Assembly: GCA_964648365.1 (NCBI GenBank)
Contig: CAZYLK010000098.1
Location: 1 to 21,547, forward strand
DNA length: 21,547 bases
Source of the DNA: SURF-32 sp964648365
Lineage (GTDB): Bacteria > Planctomycetota > Phycisphaerae > UBA1845
Direction of reading: 5' to 3'
The position numbers and the translations under genes are program-made. The notes below the pieces were generated by a model. That model did not search any database. It was not told the origin of the DNA and saw only the letters and a program-made list of their open reading frames with translations. Shown here one piece after another: positions 1-8,190 of the stretch; position 1 is the first letter of the stretch; each line of letters starts with the position of its first letter.

Positions 1-203
1 GAATCGCCTTCGCCCTCCGCGTCATCGCCCCGCGTGCAGGATGACTCGCCGACGTAGTCGCCCGAGTTCAGGCCCGTCGGCGTCACCCGGCCCTCGTCGT
101 TATCCGCCGGGGCGGGGGCGCCGCCGCATCCGGTCAGACAGAACCCACCGCCCAGGAGCACCACCACCGCCAGCCATCGTGAACGCATAGACATTCGATC
201 CAT
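1..203 (-). CDS. Lipoprotein, N-terminal part (runs off left edge)
   Basis: Reading leftwards from the ATG at 203, the frame stays open to the window edge. It starts MDRMSMRSRWLAVVVLLGG and then GFCLTGCGG: basic residues, a hydrophobic stretch and a lipobox LTGC, the signature of a signal-peptidase-II lipoprotein signal. The mature part seen (GGAPAPADNDEGRVTPTG...) is the flexible acidic and proline-rich linker common after a lipid-anchored cysteine. A GGAGG sequence lies just upstream (206-210). It is only 2 bases from the ATG at 203, so the in-frame ATG at 194 (11 bases away) may be the true start. The functional domain lies outside the window, so no role can be given. It is divergent from the STAS-ATPase operon. 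Confidence 0.6.
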   Translation of the reverse strand, partial: MDRMSMRSRWLAVVVLLGGGFCLTGCGGAPAPADNDEGRVTPTGLNSGDYVGESSCTRGDDAEGEGD

Positions 204-519
204 CGCCTCCCTGCGACCTGAACACGTGTCGCATGAGCTCCACTTGATAGCCCCATCTTTCCCGGACGACAAGCCGCCGCCGCGTCGGGCGGGCGTTTCC
301 GATAATGGAGACGTTCCACCGGCGGCGGGTCGGGGCGGGCGGGGGCGGCCGATTACTATGGGCCGCGGCCGCCCGGCTCGGGAATGTCACGCAACCCGAC
401 GCCCCGCAATTCCGAAGTCGATGAGTGCGTGCGAGTCAGGTCTTCCCGTCGCCCGTCCGCCTGTGGCGGCGTCGGGGAGGGCCGCCGCTACGCCTCGATC
501 CGAGTACGGAGCCGGAAAG
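204..519. other. Intergenic region between divergent genes
   Basis: This 316-base stretch separates the minus-strand lipoprotein from the plus-strand STAS gene. Open frames cross it but have arginine/proline-rich low-complexity translations typical of non-coding GC-rich DNA. The only structure I see is a 9-base inverted repeat, GGGCGGCCG at 343-351 with CGGCCGCCC at 366-374, not followed by a T run. I see no convincing promoter hexamers. Confidence 0.5.
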
Positions 520-888
520 GTGTTTGCCACGAAAACGAAAATCGAAATCGGCGAAGCCAACGCCCCCTCCCAGGGGATGCTGCACGTGAAAGCCACCGGC
601 TCGATCGGTCGCGACACGCACAGCCGCATCAAGGATGTGGTCATGCCGATCGCCGGACCCAACTGGCGGTCCATGAAGCTGGTCCTGGATCTGGGCGACG
701 CGACGTTCATGGATTCCTCCGGCATTTCGTCGCTGCTGTGCCTGCGCGACGAGATGGATCGCGAGTCCGGGTCGCTGTCGATGTGCGGCGTCCCGGCGCA
801 GCTCGACCGCGTCTTTGACGTCGTCGGCATGTTGAACCTGATCCCGGTCGTGGATGCGCCGGAACACAACGGAGCGGGGGTACGCTGA
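520..888 (+). CDS. STAS-domain protein, anti-sigma factor antagonist-like
   Basis: This 122-residue protein has the size and pattern of a single STAS domain (SpoIIAA/RsbV-like). The key motif is FMDSSGISSL near residues 65-75: the conserved D-S-S-G in which the second serine is phosphorylated by an anti-sigma kinase in characterised family members. It is preceded by a KLVLDLGDATF strand and followed by a helix and a strand ending in the usual VFDVVGMLNLIPVV pattern. I chose the GTG at 520 because a GGAG lies 9-12 bases upstream and the protein then starts at the STAS fold. The frame extends upstream to ATG 421 and beyond, but that part is Arg/Pro/Ala-rich and unlike a domain. Its stop overlaps the ATG of the ATPase gene by one base, implying translational coupling. 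A partner-switching role is family knowledge; a link to secretion or pili is inference. Confidence 0.85.
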   Translation: MFATKTKIEIGEANAPSQGMLHVKATGSIGRDTHSRIKDVVMPIAGPNWRSMKLVLDLGDATFMDSSGISSLLCLRDEMDRESGSLSMCGVPAQLDRVFDVVGMLNLIPVVDAPEHNGAGVR

Positions 889-2189
889 TGATGACGACAA
901 CGCCTGACGCCGCCAACTCCACCGCCCGCGTGCTCGACGTACTGCTGGAACAGTGCGCCCCGGCCAGCGACGGCTTCAACACCCTGGTCCGCTACGCGGC
1001 GCACAACACCGCGGGCGACCTGTTCTGTTCCGCCACACCGGACGGCTATCGCATCTCGCTGCGCTGCGACGGCCTGCTCAAGCCGCTCGGCGACGTGCCG
1101 CGCAACTGGGGCGAGAAGCTGATCGGCTACGCCAAGGTGGAAGCGCGCCTCGATGCCGCCGAGCATCGCCGCCCGCAGGACGGGCGCATCATCGTCGACG
1201 ACGCCGGCAAGCCGATCGACGTGCGCGTCGCCACCATGCCGACGTTTTTCGGCGAGGACATGGCCCTGCGCATCCTCGATCGGCGCAACCAGTTGCTCGA
1301 ATTCGACGAACTGGGCATGACGCCCAGCGAGCGCAACGCGGTGCGGGCGTTGATCAGCCATCCGTACGGCCTGATCCTCGTCACCGGCGCGGCCGGCGCC
1401 GGCAAGACGACCTCGCTTTACGGCATCCTCAGCGAACTCAACGACGGCACCCGCAAGATCAACACCATCGAAGACCCCGTCGAGTATCACCTCGACGGCG
1501 CCCACCAGACCCAGGTAAATCTGCGCATCGGCATGGACTTCGCCGATCTGCTTCCGGCCGTCCTGCGGCAGGATCCGGACGTGATGATGGTCGGTGAAGT
1601 GCGCGATGCCGCGACCGCTCAGACGACGCTTCGCGCGGCCGTGACGGGCCAGCTCGTCTTCGCCACGCTCCACGCCAGCAGCGCGGCCGGGGCGATTCAC
1701 AGCATGTTGGGCCTCGGCGTACACAGCCATCTGCTCGCGGGAGCGCTCCGCGGGGTTATCGCCCAGAACCTCGTTCGCAAGGTCTGCCCGGAGTGCGTCG
1801 AGGTGCTGGAGCCGACCGCCCGGCTGGCGATGTTCGACGACATCCGGCCCCACATGCCGCGTGGCATCGAGCCGGTATTGCGGCAGGGGCGCGGCTGCGA
1901 GCATTGCAGCGGATGCGGCTATCGCGGCCGCATGGGCCTGTTCGAGGTGCTGACCATGACCCCGGCCATCGCGGCGCTCGTCGAGCGATCGGCTACGCCT
2001 GATACCATCGCGGCCCAGGCCATCAGCGAAGGCATGATCCCACTCGATACCCGCGCCCGTATCGCCGTGGCCCGCGGCAACACGACTGTCGAAGAAGCCA
2101 TGCGCGTGGTGGACCTCAAACGCAGCGTCGATCGAGCGCCCAAGTCGCAACCGCTCAAGGCGCCGGAGCCGGCGTTGGCGATGGTGTAA
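888..2189 (+). CDS. GspE/PilB-family secretion or pilus ATPase
   Basis: This 433-residue hexameric ATPase belongs to the type II secretion / type IV pilus superfamily and would power assembly of a pseudopilus or pilus at the inner face of the membrane. Visible motifs are Walker A GAAGAGKT (167-174), an aspartate-box region (NTIEDPVEY), Walker B DPDVMMVGEVRD (229-240) and a histidine box (TGQLVFATLHASS). A zinc-binding set follows: CPEC at 300-303 and C337xxC340xxC343 with the GYRGRMGLFEVL tail. The zinc set separates GspE/PilB from PilT, which lacks it. At 433 residues it is shorter than typical GspE (about 500-570) because the N-terminal GspL/PilC-binding domain is nearly absent. The two ATGs at 888 and 891 both fit; the preceding GGGGG is the likely ribosome site. 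No other secretion genes are visible nearby, so the machine served is unknown. Confidence 0.9.
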   Translation: MMTTTPDAANSTARVLDVLLEQCAPASDGFNTLVRYAAHNTAGDLFCSATPDGYRISLRCDGLLKPLGDVPRNWGEKLIGYAKVEARLDAAEHRRPQDGRIIVDDAGKPIDVRVATMPTFFGEDMALRILDRRNQLLEFDELGMTPSERNAVRALISHPYGLILVTGAAGAGKTTSLYGILSELNDGTRKINTIEDPVEYHLDGAHQTQVNLRIGMDFADLLPAVLRQDPDVMMVGEVRDAATAQTTLRAAVTGQLVFATLHASSAAGAIHSMLGLGVHSHLLAGALRGVIAQNLVRKVCPECVEVLEPTARLAMFDDIRPHMPRGIEPVLRQGRGCEHCSGCGYRGRMGLFEVLTMTPAIAALVERSATPDTIAAQAISEGMIPLDTRARIAVARGNTTVEEAMRVVDLKRSVDRAPKSQPLKAPEPALAMV

Positions 2190-2408
2190 CGATCCAGGCA
2201 TGGCGGTCTCTCAAGGGCCGGTCGCAGCTATACCTCACCGCGGCACCGGTTCACAGAGTGCGTGGCGTCCATGTGAGAACCGAGCCATTGAAACGTCGCG
2301 TCACCAACTCGGCGTGAACCGTTATCGTTCCGGTCGTGCCCTAGCGCTTCTGGCGGCTCATCCGCAGCCGAAATGGCATCCAAATCTGTTCGTGACGGAA
2401 TTTTCCCC

Positions 2409-2437
2409 TTGACTTATCGGTCTTCCTGGTGCATACT
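2409..2437 (+). promoter_or_regulatory. Sigma-70-type promoter upstream of exported-protein genes
   Basis: The -35 box TTGACT (2409-2414, five of six consensus bases) is followed after 17 bases by CATACT (2432-2437, four of six), in an AT-richer island of an otherwise GC-rich region. Predicted transcription starts near 2444, giving a leader of about 390 bases before the ATG at 2835. Confidence 0.5.
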
Positions 2438-2538
2438 GATATAGCTGGGATCCGCTCGAAGGCAGAGAGAGGGAGGGGTTCCGGTCGTCAAGGGTAAGCG
2501 GGGGGTGCAAAAAGGTCAGCCTTCCCGCTGGGTGAGTT

Positions 2539-2559
2539 CACTCGCCACTCGCCACTCGC
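2539..2559. repeat. Heptamer tandem repeat, three copies of CACTCGC
   Basis: Three perfect head-to-tail copies of CACTCGC lie at 2539-2545, 2546-2552 and 2553-2559. Read on the other strand in a shifted register the unit is AGTGGCG. That matches the ARTGNCG pattern of the longer array at 16497-16580, so both look like members of one short tandem-repeat family. Confidence 0.8.
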
Positions 2560-2777
2560 GCAAGCGTTCCGGCGACGTGTGTGTCGTGGATGTCGGCGGG
2601 TGACTCGCGTGGAACAACATGATCCGGCAGCAGTGCCCGTCGCTTCGGGCGGCGATGCTCGCTTTACGGTGCGGGGATGCTGCGCGCCGGCGCGGCCTGC
2701 GAAGGGACGTTCGGTGTCGGATGCCCCTAGCGACTCGTCGTTCGATGAAGGAACTTGCTCGTTCGCGTGCCTTTTGT

Positions 2778-2796
2778 GGACGTTCGGTGAACGTCC
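2778..2796. repeat. Inverted repeat in the leader before the exported-protein gene
   Basis: GGACGTTC (2778-2785) and GAACGTCC (2789-2796) form a perfect 8-base inverted repeat with a 3-base loop, ending 27 bases before the GGAGG ribosome site. The left arm plus loop (GGACGTTCGGTG) also occurs as a direct repeat at 2705-2716. The hairpin could influence translation of the downstream gene or be an operator; neither is shown. Confidence 0.45.
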
Positions 2797-2834
2797 GGCG
2801 CGCGGCGTCGTAAATCCCGTTTGGAGGATGTACA

Positions 2835-3293
2835 ATGCGAGAGTTGAGAAGGTTGTTGTTGGAAGGACCGCCGGCTGTCAGGATGGTGATGCTCGGTGTG
2901 ATGGTGATGCTGGTCGCGGTGGCCCCCGCGATGGCCGGGTCGTATGCGTGGGTCGGCGACATGTCGGGGAGCGGAGGTTGGAGTACGCAGGGGCACTGGG
3001 TTCGCACTCCGCCCTTCTGCACGACACTGTGCTACCCGCGGACGACGGACGACGACGCGACGATCGACGCGGCAGCGTCAAACACAACGATCTCGCTGTC
3101 GGAGAACGTGACCATTGATGATCTGACGCTGGACGCAGCCACCGAAGGCGTCACGTTGTCGTTCACGGCCGGCGGCACGCCCTACGTGGTCAGCACGGAC
3201 TCGGTCGCCATCACCTCCGTCAACGCGGTTACGATGACCACTCGGGCGGGCATCGTCACTAATGGCGCACTCTGCGTCGAGGAAGAAGAGTAG
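2835..3293 (+). CDS. Small exported protein of unknown function
   Basis: The 152-residue product starts at ATG 2835 with GGAGG at 2823-2827, an ideal 7-base spacing. Residues 1-34 form a signal peptide with an alanine-rich end (VAVAPAMA, then GSYAW). The mature part has a W-x(n)-W-x(n)-P-x(n)-D-x-A-x-I-D-A pattern followed by short beta-strand-like Thr/Ser/Val-rich segments (TISLSENVTIDDLTLD). This is the style of exported beta-helix or beta-sandwich proteins in planctomycetes. The same opening pattern recurs in the protein at 4675-5670, suggesting distant paralogy. It ends abruptly in CVEEEE after about 118 mature residues, a third of the length of the related protein, so it may be a truncated copy. 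I do not recognise a named family. Confidence 0.75.
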   Translation: MRELRRLLLEGPPAVRMVMLGVMVMLVAVAPAMAGSYAWVGDMSGSGGWSTQGHWVRTPPFCTTLCYPRTTDDDATIDAAASNTTISLSENVTIDDLTLDAATEGVTLSFTAGGTPYVVSTDSVAITSVNAVTMTTRAGIVTNGALCVEEEE

Positions 3294-3365
3294 AGTTGAC
3301 AGTCGCTTGAAACCGCAGCGGAGTCGCCCGGTCCGCGTCGCCTGTCTTGTGCGTCGGGAGAGAAC

Positions 3366-4568
3366 ATGGATGCCGCATCGATCCATCGTCGTCGTTCGTT
3401 TGCTCTGGTATTGCCGACCATTGCGCTTGCCGGTCTCACGGCCGCCCCAGCGCGGGCACAGGTGAATCTCCCGGAGGGATTCGAGATCGTCACGTTCGAC
3501 CGCTCGCCGACGCTCAAGACCAGCCCGCGGATGAATATCTGCGGGCAGATCATCTATCACGAGCGCGACGGCGACTGGGACATCATGCTACACGACAACG
3601 GCCGTACGATCAACGCCACCGACAATGACGACTGGGACGGCATCGCCGAGATCAACGATCGCGGGGACATGATCCTGAGCCGCGGCGAGGGAGATAACGA
3701 GCCGACGAAGCTCTATCTGCGCATCGACGGGCAGGAAATCCTGTTCGACGAAAACGTGGAGACCTTCGGCTCCGCCGCGATCAATGATCGGCGGCACGTG
3801 GCGTGGGTGCGGGATATCGCCCGAGAATGTCCGTCGATCAGGTCTGCGGTGTTCTTCTGGGATGGGCAGCGTTCCGTCCAAATCAGCCCGGATGACCTTT
3901 ATCACCAGGGCGTAGACCTGAACGAGTTCGACCAGATCTCGTACATGCGAACCGATTTCTGCACCAGACCTTGGGCCGGGGATATCCGGCTGTACTCCAA
4001 CGGGCAGACGGTCATCCTGCCGACACAGGAAACATTTCCCGTCGGTACGCACGTCAACGACCGCGGTCACGTCTTGTGGAATACCGACCGAGGATACGAG
4101 ATCTGGAACGGCCGGCGTACGAAATTGCTGGCCGGGGGCGATACGGGTGGCGGCAATATCAACAACAACGGCGACGTGTACTTCACGCGCTGGGAGGTTG
4201 ACCGCGACAACTGGCAGCCCTGGCTGTCCCGGTGGACGCCCGACGGCCGCGTCCTGCTTCGCTTGGCGGACGACAACGGGCGTCACACCGACGGCGACGT
4301 TAATGACTGGGGCGAGGTGGTTTGGACGTGGTGGGACAGTGTGCAGCACACCGATACCGCCATCTATTTGATGCAGCGGATTCGCACCGGCGATGCCGAG
4401 TTCGACGGGGATATCGACCTCGCTGACGCCGGCGCATTCGTTGACTGTATCACCGGTCCCGGCCGCGTAGACCGGCTCTGCGACTGCCGCTTTCTCGATC
4501 TCGACCATGACGGCGACGTGGACCTGGGTGACTTTGCACGGTTTCAGAACGCTTTCGGCGCGCGCTAG
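3366..4568 (+). CDS. Exported repeat protein with dockerin-like C-terminus
   Basis: The 400-residue product starts at ATG 3366 with GGAG five bases upstream. A signal peptide covers about residues 1-31 (SFALVLPTIALAG ... APARA, then QVNLP). The body repeats units containing INDRGDM, INDRRHVAW, VNDRGHVLW, INNNGDVYF and VNDWGEVVW at intervals of about 40-70 residues, each followed by a strand with a substrate-like loop. This is the layout of HAF-type or beta-propeller-like repeats. The last 60 residues carry GDAEFDGDIDLADAGAF and, after a two-cysteine loop, DLDHDGDVDLGDFARFQNAF: two calcium-loop-and-helix units like a dockerin type I pair. In planctomycetes such tails are common on exported proteins and may act as attachment or sorting modules. 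The biochemical role is unknown. The flanking genes also encode exported proteins. Confidence 0.85.
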   Translation: MDAASIHRRRSFALVLPTIALAGLTAAPARAQVNLPEGFEIVTFDRSPTLKTSPRMNICGQIIYHERDGDWDIMLHDNGRTINATDNDDWDGIAEINDRGDMILSRGEGDNEPTKLYLRIDGQEILFDENVETFGSAAINDRRHVAWVRDIARECPSIRSAVFFWDGQRSVQISPDDLYHQGVDLNEFDQISYMRTDFCTRPWAGDIRLYSNGQTVILPTQETFPVGTHVNDRGHVLWNTDRGYEIWNGRRTKLLAGGDTGGGNINNNGDVYFTRWEVDRDNWQPWLSRWTPDGRVLLRLADDNGRHTDGDVNDWGEVVWTWWDSVQHTDTAIYLMQRIRTGDAEFDGDIDLADAGAFVDCITGPGRVDRLCDCRFLDLDHDGDVDLGDFARFQNAFGAR

Positions 4569-4674
4569 ACGCGCGGAACGGACGACCGGCCGTAACCAGT
4601 ATGGCTTCGAGCCGGTTCCACTTTCACCATTACCGGATTGATATCGCAAGCCGATTCAATCCAGGAGTTGAGAT

Positions 4675-5670
4675 ATGAAGATTGCACGAATGACATGGGC
4701 GGCCGCGCTTCTGGCGCTGTTGGCCGGCGAACTTGCCGGACCGGCGACGGTCCAGGCGGATACGCGGACTTTTGTCGGAACGCAGAACAAGAACTGGTTC
4801 AACGAGCTCAACTGGAATCCCAACGACGCCATCCCGGACGAAACGGACCACGCCATCATCGACGCCGAGTGCCGCATCTCGGATGCGGACATCGCGCGAG
4901 CCCAGAAGATCACGATCAACTCGGACAAGATGTTGACCATTCTCCCCGACGGGACGCTGGTCATCGGCGTCAACGAAGAGGAGCATGACTCCTACGTCAA
5001 CTCGGGTGGCTTGATGGTGATCGACAGCGATGACGACCAGCCGGGGCGTCTGCTGATCGCCGGCGATCACACCATCACCGGCGACGGCGGAGTGATCCTC
5101 CTCACGTATAAAGAGTCTTCGATCGAGGACGACAACACCGGAGACCCCGACCACCTGACCCTGAAGGGTGTGGATACCGAGCGGGATGAGTCGCTGGTCG
5201 TGACGGGACCGAACGGGATCATCGCCGTGCCGATGTATAATGACGCCTACGTCATCGCTACTACAGGACCATTGGTTTTTGGGCTATGCCTGCTGGAACA
5301 CGACATGGTCGGCGGATGCGACGGCCACTGGGGCGCGGAGGAAGGCGGCCTGCTCCTCGTGTTCACGCAGGTGACGGGCCCGGCCGTGTGGCAGACGCAG
5401 AACAACGACCTCGGGATGATCGATGGCGGCACGATCCAGATCGGGGACGACGAACACAGTGGCTGCGTCGCCGCGGAAGATGGACCGGTCGTCGTGATCG
5501 GCGACGACGCCCTGCTGCGCGTCTCTGAGAACGGTTGGTTCTGCACCACCGGGGGATTGACGTGGCAGTCCGTCGACGACGGCGACAGCGGGACGCAGCC
5601 CGGGATCCTGTCGATACCGGTCAGCTACTTCAGCGTCGGCGCCTGTGATCCGGTGAACTGCTCCTCCTGA
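4675..5670 (+). CDS. Exported beta-rich protein of unknown function
   Basis: The 331-residue product starts at ATG 4675 with AGGAG at 4663-4667 and 7-base spacing. Residues 1-29 are a signal peptide (MTWAAALLALLAGELAG ... ATVQA, then DTRTF). The mature protein opens with a W-x(n)-NW-x(n)-P-x(n)-D-x-A-I-I-D-A segment like that of the exported protein at 2835-3293. It continues with repeated short strands containing Asp and Gly (GGLMVIDSD, GRLLIAGDHTITGDGGVILL, GGTIQIGDD, GPVVVIGDDALLRV), the pattern of a right-handed beta-helix. The C-terminus GACDPVNCSS is cysteine-containing, with no dockerin-like tail. It is highly acidic. No catalytic motif is evident, so I assign no activity; a cell-surface or secreted structural or adhesive role is inference. 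A strong terminator follows. Confidence 0.8.
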   Translation: MKIARMTWAAALLALLAGELAGPATVQADTRTFVGTQNKNWFNELNWNPNDAIPDETDHAIIDAECRISDADIARAQKITINSDKMLTILPDGTLVIGVNEEEHDSYVNSGGLMVIDSDDDQPGRLLIAGDHTITGDGGVILLTYKESSIEDDNTGDPDHLTLKGVDTERDESLVVTGPNGIIAVPMYNDAYVIATTGPLVFGLCLLEHDMVGGCDGHWGAEEGGLLLVFTQVTGPAVWQTQNNDLGMIDGGTIQIGDDEHSGCVAAEDGPVVVIGDDALLRVSENGWFCTTGGLTWQSVDDGDSGTQPGILSIPVSYFSVGACDPVNCSS

Positions 5671-5735
5671 CACCACGCCGGCCGGCACCGGCCGGCCGGC
5701 CGCGCGTGATCGCCTGATTCCGGAGTCAATCTCCC

Positions 5736-5772
5736 CGCGGGCCGCCCTGGTGAAGGCGGCCCGCGTTGTCTT
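5736..5772 (+). terminator. Strong intrinsic terminator after exported-protein genes
   Basis: A perfect 11-base-pair stem, CGCGGGCCGCC (5736-5746) with GGCGGCCCGCG (5755-5765), has an 8-base loop and is followed by TTGTCTT. It lies 66 bases past the stop of the exported protein, as expected for the end of that unit. A separate GGCCGG-rich stretch (about 5680-5701) precedes it. Confidence 0.75.
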
Positions 5773-6342
5773 GAGGGTTCTTTCGACGTGGCGCGCAGCC
5801 CGCGTCCCGCCATGTGCCGGTGCCGCCGCGCACGCCGCGGTAGGAGGGTGCGTGACATATCAGGCGGGGCGTCGCCCGTCGTGGCACGGCGTTCGAAAGC
5901 CGTGATGGGAGTGGCGGTAGGGCGCCAGCGTGTTTCGGACGCCGCTTGGCTTCGCGAGCGTATTCCCGCTAGAGAATCAGGGGCGAGATGTCGAGAACCG
6001 CCTGGGCGGGCCCGTGCCACGCGCGCCGCCCGACCGTTGCTCCACTCCGGCGGCGCTGTCACGCTCCGCGGCAGGACTCCCGCGCCGCACCCTGTAGCGG
6101 TCCCGCCCTATCCCTCGCATAATCCCCCCGATGGCCGCGCAGAGTATTTCATGGCCGCATGGCCGGCGTCACGCTCGCATCGCACGGGGCCGCGCGTGGG
6201 TACCCTTCCTGGATCGTGCCGACCGTCGGTCACAGGTTGCTGTTGGCAGGGCTGCCGATCGTTCCAGCGCGCCGGGCCGTACCGAGCGTCTCTCCCCCGC
6301 AGTTCCAGCGCGCCGGACGGCAGCGCGGCGGGAGGCCGCCGA
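5773..6342. other. Non-coding stretch before the antiporter gene
   Basis: These 570 bases hold no gene I can support, although an open frame continuous with the antiporter extends back to 5788. Its translation is Arg/Pro/Ser-rich and domain-free, whereas a GGAGG sits ideally before ATG 6343. Visible structure includes a small hairpin, CACGGC with GCCGTG (5885-5904), around a TTCGAA loop. A 15-base direct repeat, GTTCCAGCGCGCCGG, occurs at 6261-6275 and 6302-6316, just upstream of the antiporter. Confidence 0.5.
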
Positions 6343-8190
6343 ATGACATTCCGATCGCTACTGGCGGCCGCAACGGGCGTCGCGGTCGGGGTCTCCGCCG
6401 TGCCCGCCGGCGTCTTTCTTTCACTGCTGCTGGTGGCGGCCCTCGCCGGCGGGGCTTTGGCGGGCGTCGCGCGCGTGCCGCGTGTCGTCGGATATCTGGT
6501 CGGTGGCGTGGTGCTGCGATGGGGGCTGCTCACGTTTCTTGGACGCCAGCATGAGCCGGATGCGGCCTCGGCAGTGGCGGATCATGCGGCGCTGACCGTG
6601 CGAGCGGTCAAAACGCTCGCGCTCGGGCTGATTCTGTTCTCAATGGGCGCCGTCTTCGAGGCGAGCCATCTGCGCCGCGTGGGAGCGCGGTTGTGGAAGC
6701 TCAGCGTTTGCGAACACGTCGCGGTCTTCACGTTGGTCGTCGCGCTGTGTGCGGCCGCATCGGTGTTGTCCGGCGGGGGGGCGCTGGGGTATTCCATCGC
6801 GCTGGCCCTGCTGCTGGGGTGCGTTGCGCTGGAGACGGCCCCTTCGGCGACCGCGTTCGTGCTGCGCGAGTACGACGCCAAGGGTCCGATGGGCGACGCG
6901 GTGCTGACGATGACGGCCATCAACAGCGCGATGGCGATCGTCTGCTTCCACGCGTTCTTCATGGTGCTCGGCGCGGCCGGCGTCATTGAGGCCGGCGGCG
7001 GGGGACAGCGCACGCTCTGGCTGGACCTCATCTGCACCACGTTCGGCAGCGCCGCCGTCGGGATCGCGATCGGTTTTGCGCTGAGCGTTCTGCACGCAAA
7101 GCTGTCGCTGCCCGAGTTCATCCTCGTGCTGCTGGCGCTGCTGCTGACGCTGGGCGGCGGCGATGCCTACCTGGCGTCGCAGTTCAATTTCTCATTGAAC
7201 TTTCTTCTGACGTGCCTCTGTGCCGGCGCCGTGTTTGCCAACATCACGCTGGATCAGGCGCCGTTTCAACATGCCATGCGGCTCATCGGCGGCCCGGTGT
7301 TTGCCGCGTTTTTCGTCTTGGCGGGTTACGAGCTTCACGTCAGCGACCTGGCCGCCCTGGGATGGGTGGGCGCGGCGTACGTCGCGGCTCGGCTGGTCGG
7401 CAAGATCGGCGGCGCGTGGATCGGCGTGGCCTGGTCGCGCGGGTCGCCGGAGCTGGGCCGGTTCCTCGGCATGGGGATGCTGTGTCAGGCGGGCGTCGCC
7501 ATCGGCCTGGCCGACTTCGTCGCGACGCACTGGGGGCAGTCGACCCCCGACGGGTTTGTTATGGCGGCGGCCGCGAGCACGTTCAAGACCATCGTGCTCG
7601 GCGCCGTTGTCGTGTTCGAGTTGCTCGGTCCTGTCGCTCTGAAAAACGTCGTCGTCCGAAGCGGGGAGGTGAAGGCGGTCAGCCTGATGCGGCGTCGGCG
7701 GGCGTCGGCCGTCGAGGGAGACTCCGTCTTCCGCCTGAAGTGGGAAGCCCTGCTGCGACTGCTGGGTTTCGGTCAGGCCCGCAAGGCCACGCATCCGGAA
7801 TCGTTGCAGACACGCCACATCATGCGGGCGAACGCCAAGCTCCTCCAGGCCGGCGCCCGGCTGGACGACGTGTTGCAGTTCGTCGAATCCAGCGCGTTCA
7901 ATCACTTCCCCGTCGTCGACGATGACGGCGCCTACATCGGCATGATCCACTTCTCGGACCTGCGCGACCTGATCTACGACCCGACGCTTCGCGACCTGGT
8001 GACGGCCGCCGACATCGCCAACAGCGACTCGCCGGCGGTGCCGGCGGACATGCCGCTGGCGGACCTGCTGGTCGTGTTCGGGCGGACGGACCTGGGCTCG
8101 CTCGCGGTTGTCGACCCGGTGGGCGGCGGGAAGGTCGTGGGGCTGGTGGAACAGCGCGATCTGCTGCGGGCGTTGAACAAACCGGCGTAG
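6343..8190 (+). CDS. CPA2-family cation:proton antiporter with C-terminal CBS pair
   Basis: This 615-residue inner-membrane protein would exchange Na+ or K+ for protons. Residues about 5-420 are a run of some 11-12 hydrophobic helices in the Na+/H+ exchanger pattern, including GYLVGGVVLRWG, LILFSMGAVFEASHLRR (the usual GLE-like region after TM3), a LLGCVALETAPSAT segment and the QAGVAIGLAD region. After a basic linker (SLMRRRRAS), residues about 485-612 form two CBS domains: FVESSAFNHFPVVDDDGAYIG-type and then DLGSLAVVDPVGGGKVVGLVEQRDLLRAL. CBS pairs bind adenosine nucleotides and usually gate such carriers. The start at 6343 is chosen by GGAGG at 6331-6335 with 7-base spacing and because the first helix begins at once. 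Ion specificity cannot be read from the sequence. The gene stands alone. Confidence 0.85.
   Translation: MTFRSLLAAATGVAVGVSAVPAGVFLSLLLVAALAGGALAGVARVPRVVGYLVGGVVLRWGLLTFLGRQHEPDAASAVADHAALTVRAVKTLALGLILFSMGAVFEASHLRRVGARLWKLSVCEHVAVFTLVVALCAAASVLSGGGALGYSIALALLLGCVALETAPSATAFVLREYDAKGPMGDAVLTMTAINSAMAIVCFHAFFMVLGAAGVIEAGGGGQRTLWLDLICTTFGSAAVGIAIGFALSVLHAKLSLPEFILVLLALLLTLGGGDAYLASQFNFSLNFLLTCLCAGAVFANITLDQAPFQHAMRLIGGPVFAAFFVLAGYELHVSDLAALGWVGAAYVAARLVGKIGGAWIGVAWSRGSPELGRFLGMGMLCQAGVAIGLADFVATHWGQSTPDGFVMAAAASTFKTIVLGAVVVFELLGPVALKNVVVRSGEVKAVSLMRRRRASAVEGDSVFRLKWEALLRLLGFGQARKATHPESLQTRHIMRANAKLLQAGARLDDVLQFVESSAFNHFPVVDDDGAYIGMIHFSDLRDLIYDPTLRDLVTAADIANSDSPAVPADMPLADLLVVFGRTDLGSLAVVDPVGGGKVVGLVEQRDLLRALNKPA

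Larger units (their letters stand above)
2190..2834. other. Long non-coding stretch with promoter and structured leader
   Basis: This 645-base gap separates the ATPase gene from the first exported-protein gene. It holds a promoter at 2409-2437, a three-copy heptamer array at 2539-2559, a 12-base direct repeat (2705-2716 and 2778-2789) and an inverted repeat just before the gene. Short open frames exist (for example 2619-2813 plus) but their translations are Arg/Ala-rich without a recognisable domain, so I do not call them genes. If the promoter is real, the exported-protein mRNA begins with about 390 untranslated bases. Confidence 0.5.

Noticed and set aside
343..374. Terminator in the divergent region near the left edge
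   Set aside because: A 9-base inverted repeat exists, but there is no T run and it lies upstream of genes, not after them.
226..519. A 98-residue N-terminal extension of the STAS protein
   Set aside because: Low-complexity basic sequence before a complete STAS fold; GTG 520 has a GGAG at proper distance.
387..2201. A 604-residue minus-strand frame opposite the STAS and ATPase genes
   Set aside because: The plus-strand proteins have complete family motifs; the minus-strand translation has none and spans both genes.
5788..6342. A 185-residue N-terminal extension of the antiporter
   Set aside because: The translation is Arg/Pro/Ser-rich, and a GGAGG with ideal spacing precedes ATG 6343, where the first membrane helix begins.
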